64,000 nt of DNA from Atopsyche davidsoni. Its lineage: Eukaryota; Arthropoda; Insecta; Trichoptera; Hydrobiosidae. The DNA lies in the NCBI GenBank assembly GCA_022113835.1, contig JAILWY010000018.1, positions 18,003,501 through 18,067,500 on the forward strand. The letters run 5' to 3'. Below the pieces are notes generated by a model. That model did not search any database. It saw only the letters and a list, made by a program, of their open reading frames with translations, and had not been told where the DNA came from. How positions within the stretch are numbered: the first letter of the stretch is position 1; the number at the start of each line of letters is the position of its first letter. The translations under genes and the position numbers were made by a program. This document shows, one piece after another, positions 49,801-61,800 of the stretch.

Positions 49801-52800
49801 TTCTACAAAGGATTTTACCCGGGAACGTTTAATAATTGATTACGGTAAATAATTTATTGAGCTAACCGTGTGCTGAGATATAATATCATCACATTAACTT
49901 TTTAGATCATTAATAAAATTAATTTATATAGCTTATAGAGTTTTAGGTTTAAAAAAAAATAATCATCGGATCACCATCGAAGTATAATTACTTTTAAAAT
50001 ATTATACAAAACGGTTATTTTGAGTAACAACGTGACAAAATTACTTTGTTTTCTTATGTTGTAAAGTTGTATGCAGTTTATTAGTTGGAAATAATGGTTA
50101 GTAGTAAATGGCTGAAAGCGGATTAAACAAAATATTGACTACTATTATAATAGTGACATACATTTATAAAATAATATTTTTTTAAACACCCATGCACTGA
50201 GTTCTTTAAAATGAACAGTAATTTAATTTGTAATTTTTGAGTTAAAATCCACAAAGTTTATTGTTTTAAAATTGACGAGTTAAAATATATAAGGCGTGTT
50301 TGCAGAAGCGCTTATTTTGCTGGATGTTCAGCCTAATTCCCCCAAATGTATTGTATTCTCTCAAAACAACGTCGAGATCACCCGAGACTCGGTTACAGGA
50401 AAACAACTACCTCCTCTGCTTACTTATGTAGGGCATAGAACTGTTAATCTGGGACTTAAAACAGAAGGAGTGAGCCGCAAGCTTTATAGAGGAGGATTAG
50501 TTCGGTAATGAAGAGTTTACTGAGTATATACTCAAATAACAAATTGAAATAAGCAAACAAAATACGTATAAATAATCTTGTGACTATTAAATAAAATATA
50601 TAAATAAAGCTTATCGTAGTCAAGTGAATGACTATGTTGTTTACTAATCGAGATGTTAAAGATTCAATAGAATAAATCAAAAATATTTCTCTACGTATTA
50701 ATGTCAATTGGTGTAATATTCTACCTTTCCTCCCTTATATCTGATGACATCATCTAACAGAGACTTGTAAGATGAAATTGATTATTTATTTATAACGGTG
50801 ACATTAATATTTATATTGTAATAAGAATAATGCTTTTTTATTGTAAACAAGTACACGTCTATGATTTATTTGTATACTGGATGCCAGTTTTTTTTATTAT
50901 AAAGCTAGTCAGTAAAAAATACTTAAATCGATTAAAGGCTTATAACGACATTGCGGTTAATGATATTTTCAATTCACATAACAATAAATATTGATTACCT
51001 TGAATAAAGTTTTAAAGTATATAGTGTGTAATACATTTTTGAACATGAAATATAATTGTGTAAATATTACAAGTTAGTTAATGTAATAGTTTTAAATGTG
51101 AAGAATTCTGTTATGTCTCTCCGGCCACAATGGCGTCGCCGGTACAAGTAGGCACTTGCGGAGATAATACTACTCGAGCATTGGTGACATTCCTGAACTA
51201 ACACACAAACTTGGGTTCGTAAGTAGTGTTTTGTTGAGTATCTTATGAATAGGAGAAGTTGCTTCAAATGTGCTTGATAGTATTGTGTAGGTATCGCAAT
51301 GTATACAATAACTTGTGATAACTAGCTTTGGCAATGTGCCATGGAATATGGTAACAAATATCATCATCCGATAGAGAATTTAAATAATTTAATATCAACA
51401 GTCAAAACTTTTTCATAAAAAAATAAAACGATTACTGTATGTTTTTATGTACAATTAAACGCGAAAATTCATCCGAAATAGTATAATTTAATTAAGAGCT
51501 TATAATGAATTCAATTTCCAGAAAATCATGTATGGCTTATTTATTTAATACCGTTATTAATGTATTTTTTGTACATCTTTGAATAGAAGATAAAACGTGT
51601 AGCAATACTAAACGCAAGTAAAATTGTAAAAAAATATAACATATTAAAGTTGTCACTTGATGACAATAATAACGTTGAGTAACATATTTTTTTTGAACCA
51701 AGTCTTACAGAATCAATGCGTAATATAAAAGCATTAAAAAGTAATAAAATACTTTTGCACAACCTTTCCGTTAAGCAGAGGTTTTTTTGGAGATTTTCTT
51801 TTTAAAAATTTGTTTTCTAAGATACGATTATCCAATAATGGATTAGTCATGTATCCGGTACATACCTACTCGTATTTATGGCAGGGCTCTTTTAAATGTT
51901 ACTACGAGTTCCCTGCGCAGCGTGTAATTAATTACTCCATAATTTAAGTTTTATTAACGATTGACAGCTCATGTAACTAATTCCAGTGATTATAGCGATA
52001 AATTGGCTATATGGTATTGGTAATTAGTGACCGGCATGTGTTTGAAATTGCCGGAGGCATTGTATGATGAAGGGGGTTGCCTCATACCAAAGCTTGCACT
52101 CCCAAATATTCCCATTCCATCTCAAGAAGCCACCGATTCCCCCACATATTACACAAACAGCTAATCAAGAATTTAAATATTTAATCAAGACAAACATATT
52201 TTTTTGGAACAAAATCACGATTTGTGGAAAACACGATGTTTTTATAGTAATTATATTTTTGATGTTCACACTTCTTATTTCTTGGCGCGAATAGTTGCAT
52301 AAATGTAGAGACATCTTATTATTTTTAAAAAGTTAGATTAATAATGTAATTCTGTTGCTGTTAATACAAATTATTTTCGAATTATGATACAGTATGTAAA
52401 AATAATATTTATTTTAAGATGTTCGGAATTCAACAACTTGTCGATGTGCTGTAAATGTGAAATGAATCTTAACAAGTTTTCCGTTAGAGTATTAATTTTG
52501 AAAGTGTTTATAAATTCGTTGGATTGTTTTCAGATCTCAGAAAGCAGTTCGTTTCGCCCCCCGAGGCCACGAATGTGCCTCAATTCGGGCAAACAGTGCT
52601 GCGTTGCTTGGGCCCCCTCGGAGCGCCTCCCCCCGCCCTCACCTGGCTACGGAATGGCGCTCCCCTCACGCCCTCTTCATCTGTCCTTCAGTCTGCCGAG
52701 GGTCACCTGCTCGTGTCACAAGCAACCCTGCAGGTACACACCGATATTCCAAACGAAAACTAGATATCTAAAGCAGCTAAACAGATCGCATTGCGTGACG

Positions 52801-55800
52801 TCACGTGTTTCGATTTAATATGTTAGATTCTAACAGTGCTTCTCAAAGTGGTCCCTATGGACCCCAGGGGGTCCTTAGAAAATTAAAATCGATTTGGGGG
52901 TTCACGAACAACGTCAGGGGGCCGCGCAAGGTTTAATATAAAATAAAAAAATTGTGACACATTTTTATTGATATGGAAGTTAAAATAAATAACAGTGAAT
53001 TCATGATTAGCGATTTTTACGTCCTAAGTAAAATATAAATATAGACAGGTGCATAAAATACAAGTAATAACAGGCATCGCGGTGAGTCAGGTACGTTAAT
53101 ACAGGAACGCGATACTTGCACCAACTAGTCTTGAATATGAATTTATGTAGTTTTTCACCCAGGGTCTATGGGCAAGTTTTGACTATGAAAAGGAGTCCGT
53201 GGGCAAGTTTTGACTATGAAAAGATGTCCGTGGGCCAAAAGAGTTTGAGAGCCACTGTGTTAGAATACTGCAAAATAAAGAAGTACTGATATTCAAACAA
53301 AAAATATTTTTTTTATTCATAAATTATATTTAATATGCATGATAACGTTTCGAAACACACTGTAGTTCTTTTTTGGGTACTAAAGGATTAACTAGATAAG
53401 TGGAAGGTATTCGGTAACAGGAAGGGGAAAAATGTTTCTAAATAAATAATGTGAGAAGTAAACCCTAACCCTTTTTTCTAAGGACATGGCGAACTACAGC
53501 TGCGTGGCCGAAAATGTGGCTGGAAAAAGGATTTCGGAACCGGCCCTTCTAAGCATATACGGCAAGTTTCTTTTATTATTTATAAATGAAGTTTTATCCA
53601 TGTAAATTTATTAAATATTTTTTTAATGTATTTTTTATATTTTAGTAAATGGGGGTTGGAGTACTTGGTCTCAGTGGTCGGAGTGCCGCTGTCCAGGGCA
53701 GGCGCCCCAGGGGCAGCGTCGCACGCGCTCGTGCACCAGCCCGCAGCCTCTAAACGGGGGCCAACCCTGCAGTGGTCCCGCTTTGCAGCGTTCCCAAGAC
53801 TGCCTGCCTTGCCACAACGGTAACCACCTTTTCTAAAACGAATTTTTGATGAAGGCCAACTTGGATTTGATGCGTGGAGTCAACATGCTCCGCCTTGTTG
53901 CGTAGCAGCTCTGGAGCTTACTAACTCTAATGCTGCGCTGTTTGGCACTATTTATAAGTTTTGGTTATGATTTGGGCAGGTGTGGTCGGCCGCTGGGGTC
54001 CATGGTCGGAATGGTCTCGATGCGGGAGGGACTGTCGGCAGGCTCGACGGCGGGCCTGTGTGGGTGGAGGTGGAGGCGGGGAGGCTGCCTGTGCGGGTCG
54101 GGACGTGCAGATCACCCCCTGCGCTGGTGGTCTATGCCGGGGTGAACTGCAGCCTGAACACGAAGGTAAGCACATTTTATGCAGTTACGTTTATCATCAT
54201 AGAAATCATTTTCATAAAAAAAAACTCTCCTAAAAGATTTTCAGGTTCACCGATTTTTTATTCGATCACTATGATCACAAACAAAATCATGTCTAACAAA
54301 AATCAGGACAACTGATTCTCATAGTATTATCTGTGCAAGAGTAAGGCAGTGGTCATGGTAATGTCAAATACACAGTAGAAACCGGTTGATCAACTATATG
54401 TGAAATACACGATAACACCAAATGTCATAAAATAAATTTTGATGAATTATGCGAGCAAAATTTTTTATAAAAAATTATTAACAATATAAATAAACCACCA
54501 CAAAAAAATTCTCAAAGGTTTTTTTTATGTAAGATCAAGTTATAACTATAGCTTTATACGAGTGTATATATATTTTATTTGTAAGGAAGGCTAGGGGGAT
54601 GAAAACCGGTTTTTTAAAATCCGATTTACATTACATTTAATATGCGCTCTATTGATCTGCACATATAAGGTTTATCATCGTATTATGTAGATATGATTTA
54701 TTTCGTATTGCCTAATCTTTTAATCTATATATATAAAACACTAAAAATGTTTGTTAGTCCGCTATAGGCTTTGAAACCGTACGACCGACGAGCCCCACAC
54801 CGTGTTTATTTGAAAGCCAAAAATACCGAAAGTAATCAAGACCACTAAAATTATAAAAATTGATTATCAAATTTGGTTTATTCAATTAAGAAAAATCCCA
54901 TACAAAAGTTTCCAATTCATAAAAGGAACTGCCATTTTCGCGTATTGCATATACGCGAAAATGTCTTGAAGCTGGCTGCCTGCATGGCTACCAATCGAGA
55001 AATACTGATATTGATGTTTGTAAATATTAGAATGAACTTGCCGTTACAGGCTGCCGAACTTACGGAACAGAATTAGGTCGATTTTTGATATTTTCCATAC
55101 AAAAATTTTCAACATCTGTAAAGTGGACATCGTTCCTCGCAAAAAATTGAAAAAAGAACATTGTGAAGATCGCGCGGACAGATCGTACGGACTTTCAAAA
55201 CAAAATCACTATCTGTCATTCACAACGTGTTTTATCACAATGAGTTTGTCTGTTTATATATGGGAAAAAAATTATTATACGAAAATATTCGTATTACAAG
55301 TTTCGTCTATTGAAAAAATTATTCCAACTCAAATCGACATCGATCTTATATCTGCTGAACACCCGCATCAACGTGAAGATCTGATACTTTTTGACGTTGT
55401 TTGTAAGAACATCACGGCCCATGCGGAGTGTTGCATATGAATTCGCCTTGCATAAAAGACGGCAAATGCACGAAAAGATATCCACGCGATTTGATCGATG
55501 AAACTCAAACTGGTCTACGAAAGCCAGAAGATGGAGGATACACCACCACCATTAAATTAAGAAACGTCGATATTGACATTGATAACATATGGATTGTTCC
55601 ATACAGTCCAATACTGTAAAAAACATTTCAATCATATATCAATGTGGAACACTGCAACTCCGTGAAATTCATATGCAAGGACATATGCAAATATGTTAAC
55701 AAAGGCAGTGATATGGCAGTGTTTGAGCTTTCAAATCGAAACTATGAAATCACTCAATTTCAGATGGGTCGCAGTAATGAAGCTGTCTGGCGAATTCTTG

Positions 55801-58800
55801 GTTTCAGTATTCACGAACGATATCCAACTATTATATAACTGTGATATATAACTGATATCAAGTACAAATCGATTGACACAGTGAGGAACAAGCTGTCAAC
55901 TATCCAAAAGAGTTTTTTTTAACTCTTTGGAACCATCTGGAATGCCACCACATATCTTAACTTTAAAAGTTGGTTCACCGATGCACATTCGCAACTTAGA
56001 TCCACCTAAATTGTGCTGTTGTGATAACTATCAACAAGGCTCACGGCCAATCACTAAGTATTGCTGGTTTGAACATAGAAAATTCCTGTTTTTCGCAAAA
56101 TCCATGTTGCGTTTAGAGTTGGAACGCCGAAAAGACTTTATGTTTACACACCTACGGAAAAAACTCAATATATCCGCTAGCATTAAGATAAAAAGTTAAT
56201 ATATAAACAAAATTTCCTTTTTTTTTTTTTTTGAACAAATAAAAAAAGTATTCTTTTTCTTTATTTAGCGCAGTAGAACGCGCCGGGTATCCGCTAGTAT
56301 AACTATAAAAGAACATACAATAAATTTCACAACCAAATTATTTTGTTAAAGATTATGGATATAAATTGAATGGTGCTAAGTTCGTGAATGAGAATTTCTG
56401 AAGCCGAAATAAAAACTATGATTTATCATTTGGGAGAAGATTTAGAGAACTGCCATTAAAGAAAGATAAGCGATCAAGACGAAGTAAGAAACGGTTGATA
56501 ATTTAAATGTAAATATGCAAGTAAATTGAGAGTGAATATAATTTAAAGATTTGTCAAAATCAAGTTTTATATTTTTTATTATAAAAGTATCGCCACAATA
56601 ATGCACACACGTAACAATAATAGATTAGGTTTAATATAATCTTAATCTCTCTTTGTTTGACACTGCACAGAAAGCAAAATGAATATCTATTTCCATTTAA
56701 TTAAAATATATCCCTCGCCGAGGTATCATAAATATGTCAGGCCAGTTCATATTATAAGTTTTTTTATCAGTCGTCGCCGTATTTCATAAGTTCCTTCCGG
56801 AAATAAATGCATCAGCTAGGCGGGTGTGACGTCAGAGGCTCTACGCGCTACGGCCGCGGCCATATGTATCTGTCAGCGAGATATGTCGCAGGAGATAAAA
56901 CAACAACTTTCATAAATAAGTGGACAGACCCATTCAGCAGAATGGCTGTTGATATGTGGATCCGATATTTCGGTTTTCAGTTTCTCTGGCTATTATTTTT
57001 GATTTATTCAAATACTTTATTGAACAGACAGCATTATCATGAGTTTTTATTTATGTTTATTATTTTTATCGTAAAAATTTCAATGTCACATTAACATAAT
57101 TCATAAATATCGCATATTTGATTTTTATGTCTGTTGACATAAAAATAAACAAGAAACACGTTTATATTGTTTCTTGAATTCTACCATTTAAATTTTCAAT
57201 TAAGTGCATTAATAGCTCTTTTTTAAATAAAAATATACACAAAAAATCTACAAGACTATGTAATAATTTATACTTGTTACCCGTACGGAGAAAATTCATT
57301 TGGAAAAAAAAAGTCACGAGTGTCTAACCTTTAAGGCAGTTGCTTCCAGCCTTTTGATTACCTCTGGTGTCCATTACCTGGCGAAATCGTGTCATTTAAT
57401 TAATTTAATTGTCACTTTATTTTTCTATGTCGAAAGTTAATTTTTTATAGAGTATTGAAAAAACTATAAATTATATTTATCTATTTTTTATTATTTAATT
57501 TACGTCCATTTTCAGGGTAAAATAAAATCTTGAAGATGTTGAAAAATTGAATAAAATGACGACTTTTAAAACCAAAGTTTGTTAAAGATTTTTTATTTTT
57601 TAAATAATACATCGCACAGGGTTTATATTGATTCCTTTAATTCCAATTAAAAAAAAGACTTTAAAATGTTTAGGACTCTTGGAAAAGGGACATGACGAAT
57701 CTCCAAATTCCTACACATTAATCGGAAAAACACATATTAATAGTAAATTTATTAGAAATAAAAAAAAATATTTTGTTGGGAAGAAAGGATGTATCAAGCT
57801 TTTTGCATTTAAATTTTTTTGATTCGTGCTGTCGATTTTTCGCAAAACGGACTAGAAAATGATCAAAAAAACTCGATAATGAAACTAAGATAACCTGAAA
57901 AATTTAAGGACACATTACACTATCTACAATTCGTGATTGTTAAAAAGAGCCATGAAATGGTTACATTATGATTTTTTTTTCGAAAAATGCTTATTTTTTA
58001 TTAAGTGGTTTTATCCCAAGAGCATTGTTAAATTAGCCATAAAGCCAAACGTCACTCTTGTAATAATACATTCAAAAAATCCCTACCAGCCAATGATTTT
58101 TCATTCCCTGTCATCATTCCGGAAGTCGGCATGCCGTACGCGCCGACATCTCAGTTTGACGTTATATCGCAGGGCGCACTTTAACCTCGGTGATGAATTG
58201 CAGAAGTCTCGTTACCGTTTCTAAAAAATCCTCCAGCAAAATGATCGCTTTGCATTTGCATAAAGGCGCGAGTCATCATACATCACGAGCCGCAAGGGGC
58301 GCCGGCTGCAAGAGTGGAGCTCCTCTCTGACGGCGCTTTCTGTTACAGAAATTCTTTCATTTTTTCCCATGTGAATGCGCACAATGGCCGTGCCGGGGGG
58401 CGGGCTTTTGATGCGCCCCTCGCCCCCGCCCCCGCCCCCGCCTCCGCCCCCGCCCCCGAGCCCCTGTCATCTGCCCCGCGAGTGTCTCATGAATCAAGAT
58501 GGCGGTACGTGTCGCCGTTTGTTTTGTTCTTTTGGCATTATTGTACGCATGTGCTCACGGCGCGGGGACATCGTGACAAATTCGAGATCATTTGTTGTCG
58601 GATGTAAAAGTTGCGCTTGTTCCATCACGGTAGGCACTGCCGTCGCAACTTTGTGCTAAACAGCCGGGATTACGCTTTGTGATCCGAGGATTCGCTTGTC
58701 TGTGAACAAAACATTAACAGTAGTGAATATTCTAAAAACGCGGAGTTTTTATTTTCTACATATTTACAATCAGTCCTCGTTTGTTCGTCGCTGACAAAGG

Positions 58801-61800
58801 TAGCTCTCGGTACTTTTGCACCGTATTTCGTGCCGAAATACTAGGCGCAATGAAAATATTTTTCCACGTATTCATAAACGGAATCTAAAACATCATATAA
58901 CATTATCAAAGGCACTTCACGAGTGAAATGTTTTATTCGTGGCAGTTAATTTATCAGAGTGCATGCAACCCTCATCAACTTGAAATGCTAGAAATGATCT
59001 ATTACACCTACCAATCGTTTTGATTATTTGTGTCTATACTTATCGTCCTTTTGCATATTTTGACAGCCTGTAAATATATATATATATATTTATATATTTC
59101 ACCCTCCGAATACAAACCATGGATCTTATGATCAGTAATCATGCGTATTAACCCCTGCAACTCGCGGCGGTCAGTTTAATATTACAGTGACATTTGTTTC
59201 CGCTGCTAGCGAAGCCTTTCTCGGTTGTCAGGTTCGGAATTTTAAATCATAATTGGTGTCACACTAAATATTGTGCAGTGTGCATTCGTAATGCATTCTG
59301 ATTGTAAATTAAGGACACCGTCGGCCAGTGCCGGCGGAGGACGCGAGGTGCAATCAGCCGCAGCGGATTTCCAGTGCGGTGCGTGGGCGGGCCATTATTT
59401 ACCACCCGCGCAGAGTATTCCAAGATGATATTATATTAATTTGATGGCTTTAAAAATCTTTTCATTCCGTTTTCAGTACTTAACGCCACAAAAAAAAAAT
59501 ACTGTTACTTTAAACCTTTTTTATAAATAGATTTTCCTGTATTTTTTATTATTCATTTTATTACTCCCACCTTCTCAAACTGAGCAGCGTTAGAATTTAA
59601 CTTTTTTTTTTTTCATAAATTATTTAGTGATATATTTCTAAAATGATACACGTAGGCGCGTAGGTTTATGATTCAATGATAATCTATATTGATACTTTCT
59701 GAAAACGTCATTAAAAAAAACATCATTAAAACGAGACAAAAAAAAACATCTTTCAGATACTAATGATTGAAAAATATACAAATCCAATTAACCAAGGAAA
59801 GTAAGGAAAACAGTGGAATTTATTTTTTCTATTGTCAAGAAAGAAAGAATTTGAACACGCACGGCAAATATATCAACAAGTGAGGGGAGGACGCGTGCGC
59901 GGGCCACCTCTAATTAGACCCAATTTAGAAGCGTCGGTGGAATTATGTTACTCCTCCAACAATATTTACGTCATCGGGAATGTTTCGGTGTAATTACCTC
60001 CATCGCATGTCAGAGTTTCTATTTGGTATTTAAAGTAATATATTTGCTTTTCAACACCTTCCACGTGCTCCCAAGCAAGCGACATGAAATATCATCGTTT
60101 ATTGTATTTTTTTTGGTTTGCCATTCGTAACAATAAACCTGTAATAAGTGTTTGTAGCTAGGCAAATTCGTAAATGAGCTGGACAGTAGTGCTTCACAGG
60201 ATTCAATTTGTAGGCCGATTGGCGGTTGTGTACCTTAACAAATTATTCTGAAAGTCTTTCAAAAAAATTTACACTAATAATTATGATCTCAAAATAGCAG
60301 TAGATGTTAACCCTTGCTGTTTGATTGCTTATAATTTAACATAGTTTTGATTTCGTAATACGTGTCACAATGCAGCATACAAAATACTAGCTATTTTTCA
60401 TTTATTGAAATTATTACAGGGCTTCAGTGAAAACCTTTAAAAAAACGAAACGTTGCACGTATTTTACTAGCGTAGATTAAACATAATAAATAACAATTGC
60501 AAAAAAATAGTTTCATTTATATTTGATATTAATTTTTACGAGAAAAAGTGTACTAGTATAAAGATTATGTGTTCAATTTACTATTTATTTATTTTAAAAA
60601 GGTTTGGGAGGAATATATATATATATTTTTTTTAAGTTAGGGAGCTTGCATTTATGAACAAGGTAGGATGGAGTAACAATTGGATAGATGCTTGTAATTT
60701 AATCTAATAGCAGTTGGCAGGATGTTCGACTATGGCTTGATTGGAACTTTGAATGCAAGAAAACCGTAGAAACCTTGTCGGAGGATTCGGACCTTACCCT
60801 TGTCGATTTTAATTTTATCCTATCATACTTGCGATTCACACTCCCTGATTGATTGCTTTGATCGTTATTGTATTAAATCAATGTTTAATATTGTAGACAT
60901 ATTAAGTTTTATTGATACTGTATACACGCAAGTAACGCATCGATTTTGCGATTCTTCGTCTCCAGCGCCTCCCCTTGGGCCGCGGGGGTTGCAGTGCCTC
61001 CGGCGGTTCTCGGGGATGCTCCAGTCGCGCCGTGTCCGATCCCCTATCATTTATCTTTCATTCTGCACATTAATTATTCAAAATGCCACCCCAGCTTCCC
61101 GGCGTGCAGCGGTGTCTTTTACAGCACTCCACTGCGGTGCATACTAAGTGACCTCGGCCGGTATGATTTACCCGGAGTTATGGCGCTGCAAGTGGCAGGG
61201 CCGCGGGCCGAAATCGTCACATTATGTTTATGCATGCACGCTTCACGCGGAATACTGAACCGGATCGACCGTTAAACACTTACGAACTACCAACGGGGAA
61301 ATTAATATGTTGCATTCTTGATTGTAGTGTAGTCAAGCCCTGAATACGAAGGTTCGAGTGGTGAACGAATATTGAACCGCTTTCTAGATCCGTGCATATT
61401 TACACGTTCTGTGGAATTTTAAAACCTCGAATTTATTTTTTAGTGCAATTCACCCTGAAGCTGAATTCATCGCTTGAAATTTTAAAAATAAAATTGAAAT
61501 ATCGAAATTGGTTTTAAAAATTCAGTAAACTTCGTGTTAGTAGTAATTCAATACAACTTACGTTACAAAATATTAAAATAATTTTGAGTTTTGCGAAATA
61601 AATGTAATACTATAACTGCATATATATTATTTATATATGCGATCTCTCAGCATTTGCATTGCACGTGCTTTTAAATTTGAATCTATATAAAATATTTCAG
61701 GTAAACATGCATTTTCGTGACTGTGAATTCAAAATTTCAGCGTTTATGAATATTGCAATCGCATTATTAGACGAAGGTAATTTCGTAACAAATTAGTAAC

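Larger units (their letters stand above)
45855..52533 (+). other. UNC5-B intron 3 (6.7 kb) with mobile elements
   Basis: It holds a foldback element with a hammerhead-like motif (47795-48012), a tRNA-like repeat (48768-48886), GC-richer islands (about 48420-48660 and 49500-49600) and an unexplained open frame (50306-50503). The donor is GTGAGT and the acceptor gttttcag (AG at 52532-52533). Confidence 0.7.

Noticed and set aside
53561..53570. Frameshift or sequencing error at the end of the Ig2 exon
   Set aside because: A GC donor restores the frame exactly into the TSP1 repeat, so no error is needed.
58375..58659. ORF with poly-Pro run
   Set aside because: The Pro run comes from a CCCCCG repeat in intron DNA; it has no frame continuity with UNC5-B and no other protein feature.
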